64,000 nt of DNA from Streptomyces brevispora. Lineage in GTDB: Bacteria; Actinomycetota; Actinomycetes; Streptomycetales; Streptomycetaceae. A program made the position numbers and the translations under genes. The notes under the pieces were generated by a model. It did no database searches. It had not been told where the DNA came from and saw only the letters and a program-made list of their open reading frames with translations. The stretch covers positions 6,200,001-6,264,000 of the forward strand of contig NZ_VIWW01000001.1 in NCBI RefSeq assembly GCF_007829885.1, in the 5' to 3' direction. Positions 25,891-34,914 of this stretch are shown here, in pieces (the stretch's first letter is position 1; each line of letters starts with the position of its first letter).

Positions 25891-28205
25891 ACGGGATGCT
25901 GTCCAAGACGGACTGCATCGGGCCGATCATCGTGCCGGCCGGCGTGACGCACACCCTGCACTCCCTCGCCACGGCGGCCGGGGTCGACGATTTCGTCGCC
26001 CTGTCGGTCTGCATCGGTGTGCTCGCCGAACGGTTGCCGCGCCCCGGCACAGACTGCCGTGTCCGGTTCACCCGGCAGGAGGTCGAGGCCATCCTGCCGC
26101 TGCCCGATGCGCCGGACCCGGCGATGAGCTTCCGCGACGCGCTGCGGCAGGCCGCCCAGTCCGAGGCCGTCACCACGGCGGAAACCGACGACGCCCCGGT
26201 CGCTGTGACGATTCTGATCACCCGGGCCGGCCGGAACCTGTACGTCGAATCCATGACTGACGCGTCCGACGTCCCCTCGACGCAGGCCTGGGCACACGCG
26301 TTCCTGCAGTTGCTCGCCGGCCTGACGAGCGAGCCGGACGCACCGATGCTCAGCCATCCGCTGGTCGGTCCCGAGGAACGCGAGCTGATCCGGCACGGCC
26401 TCAACCCGCACCACGACCCGGAGATCCGGTTCCGCACGATGGCGGAGCCGTTCGAGGAGCAGGTGGAACGCACCCCGGACGCGGTCGCCCTGCAGGACGA
26501 GGACGGCAACACCGTCACCTACCGGGCGCTGAACGAGCGCGCGAACCGTATGGCCCATCACCTGCGTGGGCTCGGCGCCGGCCCCGGCACCCGGATCGGG
26601 ATCTGCCTGCAGCGCGGCATCCAGCAGATCGTCGCGATCTACGCCGCGGTCAAGACCGGCGCCACCTACGTTCCCCTCGACGCCGACCTGCCGAATCAGC
26701 GCATCGCCCTGATCCTGGCGGACTCGGCGCCCCGGCTGGTGCTGACCGACCGGGTCTGCCGCGAGCACCTGCCCGACGGCGCGTGGGAGATCCACGAGGT
26801 CGGCACCGAGCAGGCCTGGTCCGACCGGCCGGCGACCGATCCCGTCGTCGAGGACGGCCCGGGGCTGGTCCACATCCTTTACACCTCGGGGACCACGGGC
26901 CGCCCCAAGGGCGTGGTCTCCCGCACCGCGGGCACCCTGGCCAACATCTTCTGGATGCAGCGGCAGTACCCGTTCCACCCGGGCGGGACGGCGCTGTTCA
27001 AGGCCTCGCCGGGATTCGACATCTCGATCTGGGAGATCTTCTGGCCGCTCTATCACGGTGCCCGTCTGGTGATCTGCCGGCCCGGCGGCGAGCGGGATCC
27101 CCGGCATCTGGCCCGGCTCACCCGGGATCACGACGTGTCGCTGATCTTCCTGGTGCCGACCATGATGACGGCCTTCCTGGAGGAACTGTCCCAGGCCCCG
27201 TCCGAGGCCTTGAAGTGGGTGGTGTGCGGGGGCGAGCCGATGAGCCCGCGGATCCCCGAGGCGTTCACCACCGCTCTGCCCGGCAGTAACCTGGTCAACG
27301 CGTTCGGCCCGACCGAGGCCGGTCCGGTCACCGACAACGTCATCGATCCGGGCACGACCGGCGGGTCCGTTCCGGTGGGCCGGCCCGCCGACAACTTCCG
27401 GGTGACCGTGCTGGACGCCAACCTCGACCTCGTACCGATCGGCGCGCCCGGTGAGGCGTACATCAGCGGGCAGGTCGGCCTGGCGGACGGCTACTGGCGG
27501 CAGTCCGCCCAAACTTCCGAGCGGTTCGTCGCGGACCCCTACGGACCGCCGGGATCGCGGATGTACCGCACCGGTGATCTCTGCCGCTACCGTGCGGACG
27601 GCGCGCTGGAGCACCTCGGCCGGATCGACCGGCAGGTGAAGATCCGTGGGCTGCGGATCGAGCCGGGGGAGGTCGAGTCAGTGCTGACCGCGCACCCCGC
27701 GGTCGGCGACTGCGCGGTGATCGCCCACGGACAGCCGCTCCGCCTGCTCGCCTTCGTCGTACCGGTCGGCCAGGGCTCCGTCGCCGACCTGGACCCGGCG
27801 GCGATCCTCGAACACGCGGCCGGGCTCCTGCCCGCGCAGATGCGGCCGGACCGGGTGGTGCCGATCGACTACCTCCCGGCGACGGTGAACGGCAAGATCG
27901 ATCAGGGCGAGCTGATCAAGATCTGGCAGGAGCTCGCCGAGCGGGAACGAACGGTCGAGCCGCCCGCCGACGAACTGGAAGCGGCCCTGATCGACATCTA
28001 CCACCGGGTCCTCGGCCGGTCCCCGATCAGCGTGCTGGACACGTTCGTTCAGCTCGGAGGCCACTCGTTGCTCACCTTCCGGCTGCTCGACGAGTGCAAG
28101 ACGACCCTGCGGGCCGAACCCGACATGACCCAGCTGCTGCACGGCACGCTGCGCGACGTGGCCGCGACGATCCGCGGGACGAGAATCCCGTCACCGCAGG
28201 ACTAG
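25887..28205 (+). CDS. NRPS A-PCP protein with a condensation-domain remnant
   Basis: The 772-aa protein starts with about 160 residues that look like the rear part of a condensation domain without HHxxxDG, then a full A domain (YTSGTTGRPKG near residue 331, NAFGPTE, YRTGD, Lys in VNGKID) and a PCP (LGGHSLL, Ser near residue 726). Specificity residues read by eye are D-I-W-F-V-G-A-P-V-K, resembling aliphatic pockets such as Leu (D-A-W-F-L-G... from memory). It resembles SyrB1, which loads an amino acid for halogenation and transfer. It would be the activating unit for the trans-acting branch. The GTG start overlaps the KAS III-like gene by 4 nt. Confidence 0.9.
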   Translation: MNGMLSKTDCIGPIIVPAGVTHTLHSLATAAGVDDFVALSVCIGVLAERLPRPGTDCRVRFTRQEVEAILPLPDAPDPAMSFRDALRQAAQSEAVTTAETDDAPVAVTILITRAGRNLYVESMTDASDVPSTQAWAHAFLQLLAGLTSEPDAPMLSHPLVGPEERELIRHGLNPHHDPEIRFRTMAEPFEEQVERTPDAVALQDEDGNTVTYRALNERANRMAHHLRGLGAGPGTRIGICLQRGIQQIVAIYAAVKTGATYVPLDADLPNQRIALILADSAPRLVLTDRVCREHLPDGAWEIHEVGTEQAWSDRPATDPVVEDGPGLVHILYTSGTTGRPKGVVSRTAGTLANIFWMQRQYPFHPGGTALFKASPGFDISIWEIFWPLYHGARLVICRPGGERDPRHLARLTRDHDVSLIFLVPTMMTAFLEELSQAPSEALKWVVCGGEPMSPRIPEAFTTALPGSNLVNAFGPTEAGPVTDNVIDPGTTGGSVPVGRPADNFRVTVLDANLDLVPIGAPGEAYISGQVGLADGYWRQSAQTSERFVADPYGPPGSRMYRTGDLCRYRADGALEHLGRIDRQVKIRGLRIEPGEVESVLTAHPAVGDCAVIAHGQPLRLLAFVVPVGQGSVADLDPAAILEHAAGLLPAQMRPDRVVPIDYLPATVNGKIDQGELIKIWQELAERERTVEPPADELEAALIDIYHRVLGRSPISVLDTFVQLGGHSLLTFRLLDECKTTLRAEPDMTQLLHGTLRDVAATIRGTRIPSPQD

Positions 28206-28223
28206 GACCGGAGGACGACGGCT

Positions 28224-29630
28224 TTGGACACCCTGACGAGCGGCGAATCGGAGAAGCTCGCCCACGAGCTGCGTGGCGATCTCATCACCGCGGCCGATCC
28301 GCGATACGACGAGGCCCGCAAGGTCTGGAACGGAGACATCGACCGGCATCCCCTGCTGATCGCGCGCTGCGTGGACGTGGCGGACGTGACCGCGGCCGTC
28401 ACCTTCGCCTCCCGGCGTGGACTGCCCATCGCGGTCCGCGGCGGCGGGCACAGCGTGGCCGGTCAAGGGGTCTGCGACGGCGGCCTGGTCATCGACCTGT
28501 CGCGGATGCGTGCGGTCCAGATCGACCCGGAACACCGGCTGGCCCATGTGCAGGGCGGAGCGCTCTGGCAGGACGTCGACCGGAACAGCCAGGCACACGG
28601 GCTGGCGACGACCGGCGGCATCGTCAGCGAGACCGGTGTCGGCGGTCTCGCCCTGGGCGGCGGCATCGGCCACCTCATGCGCCGCTGCGGGCTCACCGTG
28701 GACAACCTGGTGGAGGCCGATCTGGTGACGGCGGACGGCACTCGCCTCCGGGTGGACGCCGACAAGGACCCGGAGCTGTTGTGGGGCCTTCGCGGTGGGG
28801 GCGGCAATTTCGGGACCGTGGTGCGGTTCGGCTTCCGGCTGCACGAGATCGGACCGACCGTCCTGGCCGGGATGATCATTTATCCGCTGGACGTCGCACC
28901 GGCGTTCCTGGCCCACTACCGCGACCTGGTCGCGGACGCTCCGGACGAGCTCGGGACGATACTCAACCTCCGGTTGTGCCCGCCGGTTGAAGCCGTTCCC
29001 GAACAGCTGCACGGTTCTCCGATCGTGGCCGTCAACGTGTGCTGGTCCGGTGACCACGAGGACGGGCTGGCGTTCCTGCGTCCGCTGCGTGAGTTCGGAC
29101 GCCCGCTGCTCGACACCGTCGGCCCGATGCCCTACGTCGAACTGCAGCAGATGGTCGACCGCACCTCCCCGCCCGGCAAGGAGTACTACTGGCGGTCGGT
29201 GGACTTCGGGGAGCTCAGCGACCAGGTCATCACGACCGTCGTCGAGCACGCGTCGCGGATCACCTCGCCGCTGGCAGCCGTGCCGATCTATCACCTCGGC
29301 GGAGCGATCGGGCGGGTGCCCGCCACGGACACCGCCTTCGGCTCCCGGCACGCCGGTCACAACATCAACATGTTCGGCGCGTGGGAGCCCGGCCGGGGCG
29401 ACCGGGAGCGTCACGTCAGCTGGGTCCGGGACTTCAGCGAGGCGATGGCGCCGCACTCGGTCGGGCAGTACGTCAACTTCCTCAACGACGAGGGAAGCGA
29501 CGGCGTACGCGCGGCCTACGGCGAGCGGTGGCGGCGCCTGGTCGCGCTCAAACGGCGGGTCGACCCGCAGAACCTGTTCCGCTACAACTTCAACATCGAC
29601 CCCGGTCGGCTGGACGAGGGAGACACATGA
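28224..29630 (+). CDS. Berberine-bridge-type FAD oxidoreductase
   Basis: The 468-aa protein has the PCMH FAD fold with two expected covalent flavin anchors: His76 (RGGGHSVAG) and Cys155 (RRCGLTVDN). The C-terminus ends in the family's NLFRYNFNI block. Such enzymes oxidise alcohols, amines or C-C bonds. It follows the A-PCP gene by 18 bp, starts with TTG 28224 behind GGAGGA, and overlaps the F420-type gene (ATGA). A role in oxidising a carrier-bound or proline-type intermediate is possible. Confidence 0.9.
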   Translation: MDTLTSGESEKLAHELRGDLITAADPRYDEARKVWNGDIDRHPLLIARCVDVADVTAAVTFASRRGLPIAVRGGGHSVAGQGVCDGGLVIDLSRMRAVQIDPEHRLAHVQGGALWQDVDRNSQAHGLATTGGIVSETGVGGLALGGGIGHLMRRCGLTVDNLVEADLVTADGTRLRVDADKDPELLWGLRGGGGNFGTVVRFGFRLHEIGPTVLAGMIIYPLDVAPAFLAHYRDLVADAPDELGTILNLRLCPPVEAVPEQLHGSPIVAVNVCWSGDHEDGLAFLRPLREFGRPLLDTVGPMPYVELQQMVDRTSPPGKEYYWRSVDFGELSDQVITTVVEHASRITSPLAAVPIYHLGGAIGRVPATDTAFGSRHAGHNINMFGAWEPGRGDRERHVSWVRDFSEAMAPHSVGQYVNFLNDEGSDGVRAAYGERWRRLVALKRRVDPQNLFRYNFNIDPGRLDEGDT

Positions 29631-30517
29631 GATTCGGCATCATGATCGTCCCGGAGGATCGGTGGCAGACGGCGCGGCAGAAGTGGCGCCAGGCCGAGCA
29701 GATGGGATTCGACCACGCCTGGACCTACGACCATCTCAACTGGCGGGCGTTTCGCGCCAAGGAGTGGTTCACCCTGGTGCCGACGCTGACCGCGGCGGCG
29801 GTGGAGACCGAGCGGATCGGGCTCGGTGTGCTGGTCGCCTCACCCAACCTGAGGCATCCGGTGCACCTGGCCAAGGACGTCGCCGCCATCGATGACATCT
29901 CGGACGGCCGTCTCATCCTCGGTCTCGGCGCCGGCGCGGCGGGCTTCGATTCCACCATGACCCGCCGGAACCCGTGGAGCCGGAGCGAGCGGACCGAGCG
30001 GTTCGCCGAGTACGTCGAACTCACCGACCAACTCCTGACACAGCCGGTGACCACGTTCGACGGCCGCTACTACCTGGCGAACGAGGTGCACTCCTATCCT
30101 CTGTGCCGGCAGCAGCCCCGCGTCCCGTTCGCGATCGCCGCGTCCGGTCCCCGTGGCATGCGCGTGGTGGCCCGGCACGCGTCGTACTGGGTCACCACGG
30201 GCGAGCCCAACCAGTTCGCGAGCGCTCCGTACGAGCAGGCCCTCCCCGTCCTGCGCCGGCAGGTGGAGGCGCTGGAGAAGGCCTGCGTGGAGATCGGCCG
30301 CGACCCGTCCACGGTGTCCCGGCTGCTGGTCACCGGACCCACCGTCGGCGGCGTCCTCGATTCGCCCGCGGCGTTCTTCGACGCGGCGGCCAGATTCGCC
30401 GAAGCCGGAATAACGGACTTCGTCGTGCAATGGCCGCGACCGGACGAGCCTTTCCAGGCAAAGGTGGAAGTCCTGGAAAAGATCGCCGAGGACCTGGACC
30501 GTCACCGAATCACGTGA
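29627..30517 (+). CDS. Luciferase-like F420-dependent oxidoreductase, LmbY-like
   Basis: The 296-aa protein has the luciferase-like TIM-barrel pattern: WTYDHLNWRAF, LGVLVASPNLRHPVHLAKDVAAIDDISDGR and LGLGAGAAGFD. In 4-alkylproline pathways (lincomycin, anthramycin, hormaomycin) the last reduction is done by an F420-dependent enzyme of this family (LmbY). With LmbB1, LmbB2 and LmbA homologues 1-4 kb downstream, this one is a good candidate for that step. Translational overlap with the flavoenzyme gene is 4 nt. Confidence 0.8.
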   Translation: MRFGIMIVPEDRWQTARQKWRQAEQMGFDHAWTYDHLNWRAFRAKEWFTLVPTLTAAAVETERIGLGVLVASPNLRHPVHLAKDVAAIDDISDGRLILGLGAGAAGFDSTMTRRNPWSRSERTERFAEYVELTDQLLTQPVTTFDGRYYLANEVHSYPLCRQQPRVPFAIAASGPRGMRVVARHASYWVTTGEPNQFASAPYEQALPVLRRQVEALEKACVEIGRDPSTVSRLLVTGPTVGGVLDSPAAFFDAAARFAEAGITDFVVQWPRPDEPFQAKVEVLEKIAEDLDRHRIT

Positions 30518-30590
30518 CTTCACCCCGAGGCAAACCTGCCTACCGTCCCAGGAACACGCCGGTTTCGACTGAGAAGGGTTGCCTGATCCG

Positions 30591-31448
30591 ATGCGAACCC
30601 ATTATGTAGGGGACACCTGTCTCGACGACGCCCGCCTGGCGAAGGACCTCGCGACGAGCGATTCCATTGCCTGGTCCGAGGCGTACAGCGATTACGTTTT
30701 CGGTGGCGCGTGGAAGAGCTGCATGCTGTGGGCCCGGGGCGGGAGCGCCGGTGACGGCGTGGTCACCCATTACGACCACGACCGGCCCGCCGCTTTCTCC
30801 GAGTTCGCCGATCAGCTGCCCTATCTGCGGGAGCTGATCTCGACAGTCGCCGACCTGGACCGGCTGAACTTCGTACGCCTGGCGAAGGTGCAGAACAGTG
30901 TGATCATTCCGCATCGGGATTTGCTGGAGCTCGGCGATCTCGCTGACGAGACCCGCAACGCCCACCGGATGCACATCCCCCTCGCCACCAACGAGGACTG
31001 CTTCTTCAACGAGGGCGACACCGTGTTCCGCATGCGGAAAGGTGAGGTGTGGTTCCTCGACGCATCGGAGATCCACTCGGTCGCGGTGCTCTCCTCGCAG
31101 GAGCGGGTGCATCTGATGTTCGACTTCGTGGACGTGCCGTCCGCGAAGCCGTTGATCTCGGTCGAGGGCGCGAGCCCGGACGCCGGCATTCCGGCCGACC
31201 GGACGGTGAAACGACCGCCGCTCACCGAAGCCGACCACGCCCACCTGATGCGGCTCGCCGACGTGCTGACGCTGGAGACGGTCAACGAAATCTTCAGCAT
31301 CGTGATCAAAAAGCACTTCCGGTGCGACGGGGGCGAGGGTTTCGTCTGGAATACCATGATCGATATTGCGCGCGCCGCCGAGGACCCGGCCGTTCTCCCG
31401 CACGTCAAGGAACTCCGTCGCCACTACACGCTGGAACGGTCGGCCTGA
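30591..31448 (+). CDS. 2-oxoglutarate dioxygenase of the proline 3-hydroxylase / Asp-Asn hydroxylase type
   Basis: The 285-aa protein has the iron site His108-x-Asp110 (IPHRDLL), His162 (ASEIHSV) and an Arg soon after (RVHLMFD), within an aspartyl/asparaginyl hydroxylase-like jelly roll. Its C-terminal part (LETVNEIFSIVIKKHF...FVWNTMIDIAR) resembles the proline 3-hydroxylase C-terminal domain. Free or carrier-bound proline, or a proline-like residue such as piperazate, is a likely substrate. The RBS AGAAGGG lies 12 nt before ATG 30591; TTG 30579 is too close to it. Confidence 0.8.
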   Translation: MRTHYVGDTCLDDARLAKDLATSDSIAWSEAYSDYVFGGAWKSCMLWARGGSAGDGVVTHYDHDRPAAFSEFADQLPYLRELISTVADLDRLNFVRLAKVQNSVIIPHRDLLELGDLADETRNAHRMHIPLATNEDCFFNEGDTVFRMRKGEVWFLDASEIHSVAVLSSQERVHLMFDFVDVPSAKPLISVEGASPDAGIPADRTVKRPPLTEADHAHLMRLADVLTLETVNEIFSIVIKKHFRCDGGEGFVWNTMIDIARAAEDPAVLPHVKELRRHYTLERSA

Positions 31449-31620
31449 CAATTCGCAAAAGGAATGTTATCCGGTGCACCACGTGAGGGTAAACACTAAA
31501 TTCCATCACCGGTGTCCCATAAAGCGGGGAACTCTCCGAACCGCATTTTAGGGCCATCATGGCTTGGCGACAGTAGTGTCCGCGTTCGGATGCGCCTTTT
31601 CTCCGCTGGAGTGATGAGAC

Positions 31621-32121
31621 ATGAGAGAGACGTCATCGGCCGTCACCATGGCGGCCCAAGTCAGATTTCCCAGACCGCGGTTTCATCACGTCGGAGTGCA
31701 GACGACTGACCTCGAGAACAGCGTCCGTTGGTACGAGGACTTTCTCGGGTGCCGACAGGCGTGGTCGCTCGACCAGTTCTCCGAACTGACCCGTAGCCGC
31801 CTACCGGGGATCCACGGGCTGACCGAGATGGTTCTCGGCGACGTCCGGTTCCACCTCTTCGGCCGGCCCGGACGCAAGTCCGAGCCGGCCGAGAGCGCCG
31901 TGCAGTTCCAGCACTTCTGCTTCAGTGTGAGCGCCGCCGATGAACTGGTACGGCTTCGGCAGCACTGGATCGAGCTCTACGGCTCCGACCGCTACACGTT
32001 CGCGATCGATGAGCAGCCGACCGACATCGTGATCGACGACGACGGCGTGCAGAGCTTCTACACGTACGACGTCAACGGGCTGGAGTTCGAGTTCACCTTC
32101 GTGCCGGACGGTCTGTCATGA
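31621..32121 (+). CDS. VOC-family dioxygenase, LmbB1-like (L-DOPA 2,3-cleavage)
   Basis: The 166-aa vicinal-oxygen-chelate protein has metal-site residues in FHHVGVQT, VQFQHFCFSV and LEFEFTF. The size and setting (directly upstream of an LmbB2-type tyrosine hydroxylase and an LmbA-type protein) match LmbB1, which opens the ring of L-DOPA in 4-alkylproline synthesis. Without the neighbours it would only be called glyoxalase/dioxygenase. It overlaps the next gene by 4 nt. GGAG lies 9 nt before the ATG. Confidence 0.8.
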   Translation: MRETSSAVTMAAQVRFPRPRFHHVGVQTTDLENSVRWYEDFLGCRQAWSLDQFSELTRSRLPGIHGLTEMVLGDVRFHLFGRPGRKSEPAESAVQFQHFCFSVSAADELVRLRQHWIELYGSDRYTFAIDEQPTDIVIDDDGVQSFYTYDVNGLEFEFTFVPDGLS

Positions 32122-33080
32122 AGCCGGCCGGCAGTGGTGCGCTGTGCGACCTGCCAGCCGTCGGGCGATGGGACTTCGGCGGGTTCGCGTACGGTCTCGA
32201 ACCGCTGATCCTGCCGGCGGTGGGGGATCCCGACGGCCCGGCGGGCGAGGTTCCGGCCCGGGACTACGCCGGCAGCTGCCGGCGCCTGGCCGCTCTCGGC
32301 GAACACGGCCTGCTGACCCCCGAGGTCCAGCTGTGCGAATCGCCGGACGAGTTGTTCTGGTTCCGGTGGATCACCGGGCACCAGGTGTGCTTCGTCGTGT
32401 GGCGGCTGATCGCTCAGCTCGTGGAAGACCTCGACCAGGGCCGCCGCCCGGCCGACGAGGTGCTGCCGCAGATCAGCCACTACGTGGACGGCTACTCCGC
32501 GATGCTGCTCTACACCGGCTCGTGCCCGCCCGGCCTCTACAACGACCTGATACGGCCGAGCATGCGGCTGCGGCACCGCGCGTTCAGCGGAGCCTGGGCC
32601 CCTGACTACTGGCCGATCCGGGACCTCTTCCGCCGCGGTCGGCTGCCCGGGATCGCGGACACCGACGCCGGTGAGCTGCTGGACGCCATGACCCTGCTGC
32701 ACCTCGTCCACGACGGGGTCGCCGCGCGCCTGGTCACCAACGGCCGGTCGCTGCTGCGCGAGGCCGCCGTCCGCGGTCCCGGTCACCGGCTCGCAGGGCT
32801 GATCTACGACTCCTATTTCACGACGCTGCGGGCCCCGGTCCCCCGACACGAGGTCGTGGCCCAGTTACTGCGCCGGCTCGTGGCCATCGCCCAGGACGTC
32901 GCCGCGAACGGGCTGTACGCGGCGGATGACGCCGACGAGCGGCCGACCGAGCTGCAGAAACCCGAAGTGGTCAAGTGCGAGAACAGCCTCGTCGACATCC
33001 TGCTGAGCGTCGCCCAGCACGCGTGCGACCTGCCGTCCCAGCCGCCACCCACCCTGCGTACGAGCCTTGCCGAGGAGTGA
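32118..33080 (+). CDS. Haem-dependent L-tyrosine 3-hydroxylase, LmbB2-like
   Basis: The 320-aa protein has the pattern I associate with LmbB2/Orf13-type tyrosine hydroxylases: DFGGFAYGLEPLILP, SCRRLAALGEHGLLTPEV, WFRWITGHQVCFVVWR and RHRAFSGAWAPDYWP. These histidine-ligated haem enzymes make L-DOPA from tyrosine, the first step to 4-alkylproline units. The family call is from memory, supported strongly by the neighbours (LmbB1-like before, LmbA-like after). Confidence 0.78.
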   Translation: MKPAGSGALCDLPAVGRWDFGGFAYGLEPLILPAVGDPDGPAGEVPARDYAGSCRRLAALGEHGLLTPEVQLCESPDELFWFRWITGHQVCFVVWRLIAQLVEDLDQGRRPADEVLPQISHYVDGYSAMLLYTGSCPPGLYNDLIRPSMRLRHRAFSGAWAPDYWPIRDLFRRGRLPGIADTDAGELLDAMTLLHLVHDGVAARLVTNGRSLLREAAVRGPGHRLAGLIYDSYFTTLRAPVPRHEVVAQLLRRLVAIAQDVAANGLYAADDADERPTELQKPEVVKCENSLVDILLSVAQHACDLPSQPPPTLRTSLAEE

Positions 33081-33084
33081 GCCG

Positions 33085-34890
33085 ATGACCGTCATGCGAC
33101 CGGCGCTGACCGGAACCCTCGGCGGAGTGGCCGCCACTCACTGGCTCGCGTCCACCGTCGGCATGGGCATCCTGGAGCGCGGCGGCAACGCCTTCGACGC
33201 GGCGGTGGCCGCCGGTTTCGCCCTGCAGATCGTCGAGCCGCATTCGAACGGACCGGGCGGTGACGTCGTGATCGCCGTCTACTCGCGCTCGACCGGCGCG
33301 GTCCGCATCATCTGCGGCCAGGGCCCGATGCCGCAGGCGGCGACCATCGACGCGTTCGCCGCGCTCGGCATCAAGCAGATGCCCGCGGGCGGCCTTCTTC
33401 CGGCGACCGTGCCGGGAGCGTTCGGGGCCTGGATGCGACTGCTCGGCGAGTTCGGCACCATGCCGCTGGAGTCCGTCCTGGAGCCGGCGATCGGATACGC
33501 CTCCCGTGGCTACCCGCTGCTGCCCGCCGCCGCGTCGACGATCGGGGCCATGGCCGGCCTGTTCCGGACGGAGTGGACCGAGTCGGGCCGCACCTATCTG
33601 CCGGGCGGCGCGGTGCCGGCGGCCGGGTCCCGGATGCGCAATGAGGTACTGGCCGACACCTATCGACGGCTGATCCGCGAGGCGCGGGGGAAGTCCGCGG
33701 ACCGGGAAGCCCAGATCGAGGCGGCCCACCACGCCTTCTACCAGGGCTTCGTCGCCGAGGCGATCGACCGCTTCGCGCGGACCACCGAGGTGTTCGACTC
33801 GACCGGCCGGCGGCATCGCGGCCTGCTGACCGGCGACGACCTGGCGTCCTGGCGGCCGGGCGTCGAGGCCGCGTGCGAGCTGCCGTACGGCGAGTTCACC
33901 GTCCACAAGCCGGGACCGTGGTCCCAGGGCCCGGTGTTCCTGCAGCAGTTGGCCCTCCTGCAAGGGTGCGACCTGCGCGCCATGGGGCTGGGCAGCGGCG
34001 AGTACGTCCACACCGTTGCCGAGGCGGCCAAGCTCGCGTTCGCCGACCGGGAGGCGTGGTACGGCGACCCGGAGCACACGCCGGTGCCGATGGACGAGCT
34101 CCTGGCGGCCGAGTACTCCGCCGAGCGGCGCTCACTCATCGGCGAGCAGGCGAACCTCGACCCGCGGCCGGGACGGCCGGGCGGCGCCGAGCCCTGGATC
34201 CCGGTGGCGGAGCCGGAGGAGCCGGGCGCGGACGAGCCGGAGTGGATGACCCACCTGCGCAGCGGCCTGCCCACCGTCACCCCGGCCGGTCCACGGGCCG
34301 GTGCCGGGAACACCTGCACGGTGGCGGTCGCCGATGCCTGGGGGAACCTGGTCGTCGCCGTGCCCAGCGGTGGCTGGCTCAAGAGCGCGCCGGTGATCCC
34401 GGAACTCGGTTTCGCGCTCGGCACCCGGGGCCAGACGGCGTGGCTGACCGAGGGACACCCCAACTCGCTCGCGCCCGGACGGCGTCCCCGTACCACGCTG
34501 AGCCCCACCATCGTGCTGCGCGACGGCGCGCCGTTCCTGGCCTTCGGAACGCCGGGCGGGGACCAGCAGGACCAGTGGACGCTCCACGCGTTCCTCGCGG
34601 TCGCCGAGTTCGGATACGAACCGCAGGCGGCGGCCGAGCTGCCCGCCTGGCACATCGACCACTTCGCGCAGTCGTTCGCACCACGCATCTCGCGGCCGGG
34701 CGTGGTGGTCGTGGAGCGTTCGTTCGACCCCGCCGTGCTTGCCGTGCTGGAGAAGAAGGGCCATCGGCTGGACGTGGTGCCGGAGTCCACGCTCGGCAAG
34801 GTCTGCTCCGCCGGCGTCGACCCGGCCACCGGATTCCTGCGAGCCGCGGCCGGTCCGCGCGGCCGCCAGGCGTACGCGGTGTGCCGCTAA
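33085..34890 (+). CDS. Gamma-glutamyltransferase homologue, LmbA-like C-C hydrolase
   Basis: The 601-aa protein has the Ntn-hydrolase gamma-glutamyltransferase layout: VAATHWLASTVGM, GGNAFDAAVAAGFALQ, EPHSNGPGGDV, and the processing site GNTCTVAVADAWGN, where the likely nucleophile is Thr410. In lincomycin and PBD pathways LmbA homologues cleave a C-C bond of the ring-opened DOPA product. Its place directly after the LmbB2-like gene (4 bp gap) supports that role over glutathione metabolism. No signal peptide is seen, also unlike periplasmic GGTs. ATG 33085 follows GAGGAG at 7 nt. Confidence 0.85.
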   Translation: MTVMRPALTGTLGGVAATHWLASTVGMGILERGGNAFDAAVAAGFALQIVEPHSNGPGGDVVIAVYSRSTGAVRIICGQGPMPQAATIDAFAALGIKQMPAGGLLPATVPGAFGAWMRLLGEFGTMPLESVLEPAIGYASRGYPLLPAAASTIGAMAGLFRTEWTESGRTYLPGGAVPAAGSRMRNEVLADTYRRLIREARGKSADREAQIEAAHHAFYQGFVAEAIDRFARTTEVFDSTGRRHRGLLTGDDLASWRPGVEAACELPYGEFTVHKPGPWSQGPVFLQQLALLQGCDLRAMGLGSGEYVHTVAEAAKLAFADREAWYGDPEHTPVPMDELLAAEYSAERRSLIGEQANLDPRPGRPGGAEPWIPVAEPEEPGADEPEWMTHLRSGLPTVTPAGPRAGAGNTCTVAVADAWGNLVVAVPSGGWLKSAPVIPELGFALGTRGQTAWLTEGHPNSLAPGRRPRTTLSPTIVLRDGAPFLAFGTPGGDQQDQWTLHAFLAVAEFGYEPQAAAELPAWHIDHFAQSFAPRISRPGVVVVERSFDPAVLAVLEKKGHRLDVVPESTLGKVCSAGVDPATGFLRAAAGPRGRQAYAVCR

Positions 34891-34914
34891 TTCCGATCGT
34901 GTGAGGCGGTAGCC

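Noticed and set aside
33085..34890. Annotating this as a glutathione gamma-glutamyltransferase
   Set aside because: It lacks a visible signal peptide and is embedded after LmbB1/LmbB2-like genes, pointing to an LmbA-like role.
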